A stretch of DNA of 42,849 nucleotides from Candidatus Micrarchaeota archaeon CG1_02_55_22 (GTDB lineage: Archaea; Micrarchaeota; Micrarchaeia; Norongarragalinales; UBA97): NCBI GenBank assembly GCA_001871595.1, contig MNVH01000031.1, positions 1 to 42,849 of the forward strand, read 5' to 3'. Made by a program: the position numbers and the translations under genes. The notes below the pieces were generated by a model that worked only from the letters and a program-made list of their open reading frames with translations, ran no database searches and was not told where the DNA came from. Each line of letters starts with the position of its first letter. Positions within the stretch are counted from its first letter, which is position 1. Shown here one piece after another: positions 9,463 to 15,377 of this stretch.

Positions 9463-9855
9463 ATGAGCAAGCTGAAAAAATTGAAGAAGTTCGCAGGTTA
9501 CTACGGCGAAGCCAACCGCGCCAGGACGCAGCACTCGAGCGGAAAGTGGCGCATACTTGTCGTGCTATTGCTCATCTCCACCATCCTCGTTGTCAAGGAC
9601 TACTTATCGGACAAGTATATTGCCGAATTCGCCGAGAACCCGATAGCGTACCTGGTACTGGATAAAGTGTTGTACTGGTTCGTTAGCGGCATCATGGTGG
9701 GAATAGCGTTCTCGTGGCTCATGTTTGAAGGCGAGTTCATGATAGCGGTGTGGCGCATAGGCAAACAGCTTGAAGGCAACGCGATTCGCGGCCTAGAGAA
9801 AGCGGCGGGCGTGAAAAGCGCGCGGCGTGCGCCGGCAAGGCGCAAAAAGCGCTAG
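9463..9855 (+). CDS. Basic two-pass membrane protein (cluster gene 4)
   Basis: 130 residues. A Lys-rich N-terminus (MSKLKKLKKF) precedes two hydrophobic segments (~28-46 and ~66-88), and the end is strongly basic (RRAPARRKKR). Both termini are predicted cytoplasmic by the positive-inside rule. A G-rich stretch (TTTTTGGGGGGTT) upstream of the ATG could act as a Shine-Dalgarno site, unlike the leaderless neighbours. Its TAG stop shares the palindrome CTAG (9852-9855) with the convergent minus-strand gene. Confidence 0.72.
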   Translation: MSKLKKLKKFAGYYGEANRARTQHSSGKWRILVVLLLISTILVVKDYLSDKYIAEFAENPIAYLVLDKVLYWFVSGIMVGIAFSWLMFEGEFMIAVWRIGKQLEGNAIRGLEKAAGVKSARRAPARRKKR

Positions 9856-10154
9856 ATTGCGCCCAAGGTAAGCACGGCTATGGCTGAAAAGACTATGAGC
9901 GCGAGCCCTGCTTCCCCGATTCCACCGCTCACTACACTCAAATAAACGAAGATTAGGATTATGGCGAATCCAGCAAGAGCCCCAACACCCAATGAACCGG
10001 CCCACGAGAGTGGCGCGAGCAAGAGTTGCCCGGGCGCAAATATCAACGAGGCGCCTGCGGCGGGGTTGCCGAACGGCATAGTCATTAGTAGTAGCCCGAA
10101 TATGAACGCCAGTATAACGGCGCTGGGCCCGTCAATCTCACTTATTAGCGGCAT
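9852..10154 (-). CDS. Small polytopic membrane protein (cluster gene 5, opposite strand)
   Basis: 100 residues with about three hydrophobic segments separated by Gly/Pro/Ala-rich turns. The only good start is the ATG at 10154. A TATA-like box (TTAAATACT, 10192-10200 read on the minus strand) lies ~42 nt upstream, implying a leader of about 15-18 nt. The complementary frame at 9961-10161 has no coherent protein character and was not called. It overlaps the convergent gene by 4 bp through CTAG. Confidence 0.65.
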   Translation of the reverse strand: MPLISEIDGPSAVILAFIFGLLLMTMPFGNPAAGASLIFAPGQLLLAPLSWAGSLGVGALAGFAIILIFVYLSVVSGGIGEAGLALIVFSAIAVLTLGAI

Positions 10155-10302
10155 TAGTTAACCAACTTGTATACACTTTAGGGTAGTAACAAGTATTTAA
10201 GGGTTTCGGGCGAACCGCTTAAAGAAAGTAATGATGCAGAGAGTCGGAAAAACGGAGTTTGCTAGCCGAACGTTTTAATAGTGCTTGCGGCGTAAGACGA
10301 GT

Positions 10303-10530
10303 ATGGTTGACGTCTGGGGTAACCTCGATATCATAGTGCTGATAATCGACTTTATCATGCTCTACCGCTTGTTCTACCCGTCGATCTCAGGGAGCCAACT
10401 CGTCGGAATTGCAATGGCGGCCTTGATAACGTTCCTCCTAATCATCCCCAGCTCGTTCTTCATGTGGATGGTGTTCTTCGGCCTCTTCCTGTACTCTTTC
10501 TTCTGGAACTTCAGGCCGTGGGATTGGTAA
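10303..10530 (+). CDS. Small hydrophobic membrane protein (cluster gene 6)
   Basis: 75 residues from the ATG at 10303, with two to three hydrophobic segments and an aromatic C-terminus (FFWNFRPWDW). This start lies 26 nt after the TATA box CGTTTTAATA (10271-10280). A longer TTG-initiated version from 10285 would begin at or upstream of the expected transcription start and is rejected. Two bases separate it from the next gene. Unknown function. Confidence 0.65.
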   Translation: MVDVWGNLDIIVLIIDFIMLYRLFYPSISGSQLVGIAMAALITFLLIIPSSFFMWMVFFGLFLYSFFWNFRPWDW

Positions 10531-10531
10531 A

Positions 10532-10813
10532 TTGGATTTCACGTTCATGTTCATGGTCATCCTCATGCTCTTCGCCCTACAGAACGGCATGCCTATCATT
10601 GCGGTGGCATTGCTGCTCGTGGCAGTAGTAACAGCAGTCAAAGGCAAGGGAACCCTGCTCTTAGCTGCGTTGCTCGCAGTAGGGCTCCTCGTCGCAGTAT
10701 TCATCGGCCTTGGTGACGCAACCGGGCAGCTAGTAATCGCTGGGCTCTTCGTCATCTTTCTCATCACGCTCGTAAGCGACAAGGGCCAACCAGCGTACGG
10801 CCCCGGCATGTAG
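10532..10813 (+). CDS. Small hydrophobic membrane protein (cluster gene 7)
   Basis: 93 residues from TTG, immediately after the previous stop; an in-frame ATG five codons later (10547) is an alternative start. Three hydrophobic segments fill nearly the whole chain, with a short polar C-terminus (DKGQPAYGPGM). It sits in an apparent operon with genes 6, 8 and 9. No family recognised. Confidence 0.65.
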   Translation: MDFTFMFMVILMLFALQNGMPIIAVALLLVAVVTAVKGKGTLLLAALLAVGLLVAVFIGLGDATGQLVIAGLFVIFLITLVSDKGQPAYGPGM

Positions 10814-10823
10814 TTGGTGTAAA

Positions 10824-11225
10824 ATGAACTTTACTCTCGCCGCGCTCCTCCTGCTCTTGGCCGTAATTTTTGCGTCGTACGGCTTGGGTTTTCTGGCGTT
10901 CATCATCATAATCATTCTAGTGCTCCTCGCCATAACCGAAACCGGCGCCAGGGCGCGCGGCGGGTACTCTGTTGATGCTTCCGGCAGCGCCAAACCGCAG
11001 ATGATGAAAAAAACGGTTACCACTAGTGCGGACGGCACGAAGAAGACAAAGATAACCAGCCAGGTTTCCGCCGACGAAGTAAACTTTCCGGCACCAGGCC
11101 AGCCGGCAGATTACGGCAAGACGAGTTATGAGCAGTTCGGCTCCGGTTTGGGCGCAGTAGTGTGGGGCACGGCGCGCTTGGCGTACAACGGTGCCAGATG
11201 GATTTTTGGGGGCAAGAAAAAGTGA
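10824..11225 (+). CDS. Membrane-anchored protein with hydrophilic tail (cluster gene 8)
   Basis: 133 residues. Two hydrophobic segments (~4-20 and ~23-40) are followed by a ~75-residue hydrophilic region rich in Thr, Lys and Ser. The C-terminus is an amphipathic helix ending in Lys (ARWIFGGKKK). GTTGGTGT ~6 nt before the ATG may be a weak ribosome-binding site. The C-terminal pattern (Trp-Ile-Phe ... Gly ... Lys-Lys-Lys) is echoed by the next gene, suggesting related architecture or ancient duplication. Confidence 0.68.
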   Translation: MNFTLAALLLLLAVIFASYGLGFLAFIIIIILVLLAITETGARARGGYSVDASGSAKPQMMKKTVTTSADGTKKTKITSQVSADEVNFPAPGQPADYGKTSYEQFGSGLGAVVWGTARLAYNGARWIFGGKKK

Positions 11226-11518
11226 GCGTCATCCTCGCCATTGCAATGTTCTTCCTCGGGTGGCTATTAATAGAGAACGGATTCGTCTTCTTCGGCTTCG
11301 TCGCCGTAGTCGCCGGCGTCTTCGCGCTTGTGGCCAACCTCGACGGCAACCGCACGCAAAGAGCGCGCATCGGCGGGGAACAAAAGCGTTTCGAGGCCAA
11401 GCACAACCCGCCGGCCAACTACCAGCTCGCCCGCGCTGGGGAGGGCTTCAGCAACCTCGGCCGCGGCATAGTCTGGATATTCCGCACCATCTTCGGAATG
11501 CCTAAAAAGAAGGACTAG
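11222..11518 (+). CDS. Membrane-anchored protein with basic amphipathic tail (cluster gene 9)
   Basis: 98 residues from GTG at 11222, which overlaps the previous stop (GTGA); an upstream GTG at 11162 would give an N-terminus lying inside gene 8 and is rejected. Two hydrophobic segments (~2-18, 21-38) precede a basic region and a C-terminal helix (IVWIFRTIFGMPKKKD) resembling the end of gene 8. The stop is embedded in CTAG shared with the convergent coiled-coil gene. Function unknown. Confidence 0.66.
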   Translation: MSVILAIAMFFLGWLLIENGFVFFGFVAVVAGVFALVANLDGNRTQRARIGGEQKRFEAKHNPPANYQLARAGEGFSNLGRGIVWIFRTIFGMPKKKD

Positions 11519-12021
11519 CTTTTTAGCCGCAAGAGTATGTCGCGGTTGGCTTCGAGGATTTTCTTGTTCAAGTCGTTCAACGCTTTAAGCAGTGCGATTG
11601 CCTCGTCTAGCTTGTCGTCGCTGCTGCCGGGCAACGACGGGGCAAGGGTCTGCATTGCCTCGGCAACTGGAGCAGTTTTTTGTGCGTCGCCGGGCTCAAC
11701 GAGCGACGGCATTTGAAACAATTCATCGGAAGAAGGTTGCACTGCCGGTTTTGCGGCTTGCGGACGCGGTGCGGGAGGCGTTGGTTGCGAGGGCGAATCG
11801 CCTAGTGGCTGGAGGCTCATCTCACTCATGTCACTGGCGGGTTTTGCGGGCGCGGGCGGGCGGGGCGCGTTGCCGACGGAGACGCTTTTGAGCTGCTCGG
11901 TCGCAGCAGCGTACATCTCGTCCGCGTTCTCCACGCCTAGTTCGGCGAGATTGTCTTTTATCTGCTGCTCGCTCATGCCTTTGGCAAGCATTTCGCGTAT
12001 AACCGTGCGTAAGTCTGCCAT
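11515..12021 (-). CDS. Proline-rich protein with N-terminal helical and C-terminal coiled-coil segments
   Basis: 168 residues from ATG 12021. Longer versions would run through the intergenic promoter into the divergent gene and are rejected. Residues ~1-45 form a helical domain (LRTVIREMLAKGMSEQQI...), like the short C-terminal helical modules that tether to other proteins. Residues ~50-110 are Pro/Ala/Ser-rich and disordered. Residues ~125-168 form a heptad-like helix (LDEAIALLKALNDLNKKI). No catalytic residues. Together with 14895-15320 it may be an adaptor for the neighbouring HerA-like protein (inference). Promoter: AATAAAAAG on the minus strand, 29 nt upstream, shared with the divergent gene. 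Confidence 0.72.
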   Translation of the reverse strand: MADLRTVIREMLAKGMSEQQIKDNLAELGVENADEMYAAATEQLKSVSVGNAPRPPAPAKPASDMSEMSLQPLGDSPSQPTPPAPRPQAAKPAVQPSSDELFQMPSLVEPGDAQKTAPVAEAMQTLAPSLPGSSDDKLDEAIALLKALNDLNKKILEANRDILLRLKS

Positions 12022-12045
12022 GGTCGAAAACATTAGCGGAAGCGG

Positions 12046-12054
12046 CTTTTTATT
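12046..12054. promoter_or_regulatory. Shared bidirectional A/T promoter box between divergent genes
   Basis: CTTTTTATT is centred at ~12050, 27 nt before the plus-strand ATG (12077) and 29 nt before the minus-strand ATG (12021). It is the only A/T-rich box in the 55-bp gap. Purine-rich BRE-like sequence lies on the upstream side in each orientation. Both transcripts should be leaderless. Confidence 0.6.
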
Positions 12055-12076
12055 GCTTTGGCGCGTCAAAAGTACC

Positions 12077-12583
12077 ATGGCCTCATTCATTCCAGAGTCG
12101 TTTTCGCTCCCTAAAGAGTTTGTTTTTGATGGGCTGAGATTAGAACCCCTCACGCCGAAGCACGCGGAAAAAGATTACGCTGCGGTCATGAGCCATTTGG
12201 ATGAGATTGCGGGCGTTTTCGCGCCGGGTTACCCGTGGCCGCGCAAGAGCCTGACGCTTGAAGAAGATTTTTCTGACCTTGAGTGGCACGAGAACGAGTT
12301 TAGACAAAAGACTTCTTTCGCGTACACCGTTTTGTCTGCAGACTGTTCGGAGTGTCTTGGTTGCATCTACGTTTACCCGCCAACGGCGCGGGGCTTTGAT
12401 GCAGAAGTCTTCTTCTGGGCTGCTGGTGAGAGGGGCGGCGGTCTTGATGCCCGCTTGGCGGTAGTAGTATCCGCATTCTTGAAGAGCTGGCCTTTTGCGA
12501 GGATCGCTTTTCCGGGTCGTGCTTTGTCTTGGCAGGAGTGGCGGGCGCTTGGCGGCAGAACCTACGGCACTGAGAAGTCATAG
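12077..12583 (+). CDS. GNAT-like N-acetyltransferase (tentative)
   Basis: 168 residues from ATG 12077, chosen because the A/T box at 12050 lies 27 nt upstream; extension further upstream would cross the divergent gene. The N-terminus (DGLRLEPLTPKHAEKDYAAVMSH) matches the first strand and helix of RimJ/RimL-type acetyltransferases. A central strand pair (SECLGCIYVYP ... AEVFFWAAGE) is in the position of the acetyl-CoA-binding core, and SWPFARIAFPGR follows. The usual R/Q-x-x-G-x-G/A loop is poorly preserved (ERGGGLDARL). Substrate unknown; an acyl-CoA-dependent role is inferred. Confidence 0.6.
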   Translation: MASFIPESFSLPKEFVFDGLRLEPLTPKHAEKDYAAVMSHLDEIAGVFAPGYPWPRKSLTLEEDFSDLEWHENEFRQKTSFAYTVLSADCSECLGCIYVYPPTARGFDAEVFFWAAGERGGGLDARLAVVVSAFLKSWPFARIAFPGRALSWQEWRALGGRTYGTEKS

Positions 12584-12620
12584 CAAAACGCTTTAAACGA
12601 CGGCCTAGTAATTCATGGGA

Positions 12621-14084
12621 ATGGAACTCGAACTGCCTTACGGGCCGTGGACACAACTGGTCAACGCCAGGTGGCGCGACTACCCCGTCGGCATCTACAT
12701 GAACGCGGATAAAGTGCTCATGCTTGTATTGTACGAGAAGCACGGCGACGACGTTACCGGAATGCTCGTCGCACTCAAGAAGGTATTCGTCGTCGACAAC
12801 GATTTGAACAAGGCCGTTCAGAGCCAGCAACGCGAGATTACACTTATTCAGAAGTATTCAAATCAGGACTCGACGCGCTTCGTTATGCTCGGCGGCACGC
12901 CCACCTACGTAAAGTACTCGCAAGAAGCGCTCGTCGAGGCAATCGGAAAACAGTTTTCCGAACTGAAGTCGCTCACCAAATACATTGAGGACATGGGCGC
13001 GGCCTACAAGACTCACGTAAAGGAACTCGCCGAGGCATCGCCGTCCGAGATAGACTCGTTCCTCGGGGACCCGTTCTCGTTGTTCTCCATGGTGAACCCG
13101 AACGCGATACGCCACGGTGAAGAAAAGAGCACGGTCAAACTGCAAGTGGGCCTTGACTCGACGGACGCACCAGTCGTCTTGCCCCTCGAAGCGCTCTCGG
13201 GCGCGGTTGTTTTGGGCGGCTCGAAACAGGAACGCGTCAACGCCGCGCAAGTCCTGCTTGAAACCGCACTAACCAGCTCGATTCCCATAGTATTGTTCGA
13301 CTCTACTGGCGCGTTCTCCGGATTGGGCGCACCCAACCCCGAAACGTCCGAATTCTCAAAACACAAGATGACCGCGATGCCACTGGGCTTCCCGATGAAA
13401 CGGTTCAAGCTCGGAAACGGTTTGTACATCGACTTGCAGCACGTCACGAAGGAAGTATTCCTTGAAGCTTTCGGTCTCGAAGAAACTGACGTCGGCAACC
13501 TCATCGCTTCGTCTTGGGATAACACTCCGGAAAAGCACGTCTTGGGCGACGTGGCTGCCGCGGTTGACGACGTTACTGGGAAATCGCACGAGGCAACAAA
13601 GTACGCGGCGGCTAAAGCGGCGCGCCTGCTTAAAGTAATCGGCAAGTGCTATCCCGCAATATTCAACAAGAACGCGGCGAGCGAGCTCATGGTACCGTGG
13701 CACGAGGGAATAGGCAAGGTATTCTACGTTGACGTGACGGGTTACCCTGAGAATGTCAAGCACCTCCTCGTCTCCTCCCTCCTCAAAGCCATTCCCGTTC
13801 CAACGGGACGCAAGATAAAAGTAGTAATCGGCTTTGACTCGGACATGCACGAGATATTCGGCGACGTGCTCGAACTACTCGTTAAGCTCCGCGGCAACAG
13901 CACGGGCTTCGTGCTCAACGCGGAACACGAGATTGACGCCGAACTAATCCAGAACCCCGGCGTCCGCATCCAGCTCGTTGGACGCGAGGCCGTGGCCACG
14001 ATGAACAAAGAGAAGCCCTTGCGCTTCAAGTGGCGCCCCACCTACACGCGACCCTTCACCGCGCCGCCACAGAACGAGGCCTAG
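12621..14084 (+). CDS. HerA/FtsK-like ATPase-fold protein with degenerate P-loop (predicted pseudo-ATPase)
   Basis: 487 residues. ATG 12621 is preferred over ATG 12615 because the TATA box (CTTTAAAC, TTTAAA at 12592-12597) is centred 26-27 nt upstream. Residues ~1-100 are a mixed alpha/beta domain and ~100-160 a helical linker. From ~190 there is a RecA-like fold resembling HerA/DUF87 proteins: GAVVLGGSKQERVNAAQVLL sits where Walker A should be but lacks GKT/S. IPIVLFDSTGAF corresponds to the conserved post-P-loop acidic strand, KVVIGFDSDMHEI to Walker B, and FVLNAEHEIDAELIQNPGVRIQLVG to the HerA C-terminal motor signature. ATP hydrolysis is therefore doubtful. It could be a structural or regulatory subunit of a hexameric motor encoded elsewhere. 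Confidence 0.7.
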   Translation: MELELPYGPWTQLVNARWRDYPVGIYMNADKVLMLVLYEKHGDDVTGMLVALKKVFVVDNDLNKAVQSQQREITLIQKYSNQDSTRFVMLGGTPTYVKYSQEALVEAIGKQFSELKSLTKYIEDMGAAYKTHVKELAEASPSEIDSFLGDPFSLFSMVNPNAIRHGEEKSTVKLQVGLDSTDAPVVLPLEALSGAVVLGGSKQERVNAAQVLLETALTSSIPIVLFDSTGAFSGLGAPNPETSEFSKHKMTAMPLGFPMKRFKLGNGLYIDLQHVTKEVFLEAFGLEETDVGNLIASSWDNTPEKHVLGDVAAAVDDVTGKSHEATKYAAAKAARLLKVIGKCYPAIFNKNAASELMVPWHEGIGKVFYVDVTGYPENVKHLLVSSLLKAIPVPTGRKIKVVIGFDSDMHEIFGDVLELLVKLRGNSTGFVLNAEHEIDAELIQNPGVRIQLVGREAVATMNKEKPLRFKWRPTYTRPFTAPPQNEA

Positions 14085-14884
14085 CGCTTTACTCTTCGGC
14101 CTTTAGAGCGGCGTTCGAGACGTTGAATTGCCACGGGCGTTCGCTTGATGCGTTCGAGTACTTGACGGACTATTTCCGCATGCAAGTCGTAGGTTTGTTT
14201 ACGGGCAGATTGCAGGGGAGAATCCAATTCCGCGCGGTGATAGAATACGTCGGCGTCTCGGCAGAGTGCTATATCCCCTGCGTGAAGCGCGCCTACCGTA
14301 TTATAATCTATATTTTTAGACGAAGCCAAATCATACTGGTGCATTGAACGATAGAAATGCATGGCTTTAGCCAAGTGAGCTAACCTAGCGCCCGGAGGAA
14401 GGTTATCGCGCAAGAACTTTAGTCCAGCGAGCATTTTAGACCCATCAGGATAACGGGACGCGTTCGGCTCGGCCTGTGCGATTATTTGCGAAAGGCCTTG
14501 AATGGGATTTGGGGCACCCGCGGCCATTGAAAGAATTGCTGCAACCGTGCCCAATACGCGGTGGTCCGCGTCCTCCAAACTTACTAGTTTTATGCCTGCC
14601 GCTTTTGCGGCGTCGGATAACGCGAAATGGTAGCGAGTAAAGTCATCAGGATTTGACGGGTCCAGTCCATCAAGCTCGCATCGTCTGGCGTAATCTTCTC
14701 GCGAGAAATCTCCTTCAACACCCAGGCGTTTCACGCCAAGACCAGATAGATGTTCGACGAGTTCGCGGGCCGGATTCTCACGGGCACCCGCCCGGAGTTC
14801 GTGGGTTACACCTATGAATACAAGCTTGGTGCGCTCTGAAGCACGCGGCACTTCAGAAATCGGCCGTTTAAAAGAACTACGCAC
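14081..14884 (-). CDS. Uncharacterised protein, distant TraB/ChaN-like resemblance
   Basis: 267 residues from GTG 14884, ten bases after the stop of the coiled-coil gene; GTG 14851 is an alternative start. The opening strand (KLVFIGVTHE) followed by a helix and GVKRLGVEGDF recalls the beta-alpha-beta start of TraB/PrgY and ChaN/EreA-type domains (strand-[G]-x-x-H, then a strand ending in E). A later ALHAGDIALCRDADVFY could be a second conserved strand. These are weak similarities, so function is left open. No membrane segments; the C-terminus is basic (RRSKGRRVKR). The stop overlaps the pseudo-HerA stop by CTAG, on opposite strands. Confidence 0.6.
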   Translation of the reverse strand: MRSSFKRPISEVPRASERTKLVFIGVTHELRAGARENPARELVEHLSGLGVKRLGVEGDFSREDYARRCELDGLDPSNPDDFTRYHFALSDAAKAAGIKLVSLEDADHRVLGTVAAILSMAAGAPNPIQGLSQIIAQAEPNASRYPDGSKMLAGLKFLRDNLPPGARLAHLAKAMHFYRSMHQYDLASSKNIDYNTVGALHAGDIALCRDADVFYHRAELDSPLQSARKQTYDLHAEIVRQVLERIKRTPVAIQRLERRSKGRRVKR

Positions 14885-14894
14885 TATTACTCAC

Positions 14895-15320
14895 TCATAT
14901 CTTCTCGAACATTCCCGTTGCCGAGGAGTCTTCTTTTTCGGAGTCTTTCTTGAGCGAGGCGACCGTTTTCTTCACGTCACCGAACTTCTCGTTTATGAGG
15001 TCACGCACTTGCGAGACGGTGGCGTACTCGAGCGGGTTGATTGAGTCTAGAACGTAGCGTATTTCGGAGAGCTCTTGCTTGGTAGCGTACTTCAAGTCGA
15101 GCGCCTTGCCGTCGGTAGAGCCGCTCGAAGAAGCTGAAGGGCGCGTAGTCGAGCCGCCTTCCTCAATCTTCTTGATGCGGTTGTTAAGCGCAATAAGCGT
15201 CCTGCCTAGGACTTCCTCGTTCTTTTCAATGGTGCGCATCTTTTGCGCGAGCAAGTTGATCTTGGAGTCGAGCGTGTGCAAGTCGGACACTATGGTCACG
15301 AGCTCGGTTGCCTTAGCCAT
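14895..15320 (-). CDS. Coiled-coil protein, unknown function
   Basis: 141 residues. Residues ~1-50 are a heptad-rich helix (LVTIVSDLHTLDSKINLLAQKM...), followed by a Ser/Thr/Gly-rich flexible linker (~55-72). A second helical region (~75-141) contains ATKQELSEIRYVLDSI and ATVSQVRDLI, two short repeated helix motifs. The ATG lies 27 nt from an A/T box shared with the divergent DNA polymerase gene, implying a leaderless mRNA. It could partner the adjacent coiled-coil or HerA-like proteins (inference). Confidence 0.72.
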   Translation of the reverse strand: MAKATELVTIVSDLHTLDSKINLLAQKMRTIEKNEEVLGRTLIALNNRIKKIEEGGSTTRPSASSSGSTDGKALDLKYATKQELSEIRYVLDSINPLEYATVSQVRDLINEKFGDVKKTVASLKKDSEKEDSSATGMFEKI

Positions 15321-15342
15321 ACAGGTTTTAACGCCAACGGGC

Positions 15343-15351
15343 CTTAAATAG
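15343..15351. promoter_or_regulatory. Shared bidirectional A/T promoter box (coiled-coil gene / DNA polymerase)
   Basis: CTTAAATAG, centred at ~15347, lies 27 nt from the minus-strand ATG (15320) and 31 nt from the polymerase ATG (15378). TTTTAA at 15326-15331 is too close to the minus-strand ATG to serve it and ~49 nt from the polymerase start. Confidence 0.55.
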
Positions 15352-15377
15352 CTTTGTTGAGAGGTTAGTAGTACGGC

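Noticed and set aside
9961-10161. Plus-strand open frame opposite the minus-strand membrane gene
   Set aside because: Pro/Asn/Ser-rich sequence without domain; the opposite strand encodes a normal three-helix membrane protein.
11828-12076. N-terminal extension of the GNAT-like protein
   Set aside because: It overlaps the divergent coiled-coil gene and the shared promoter; ATG 12077 fits the promoter spacing.
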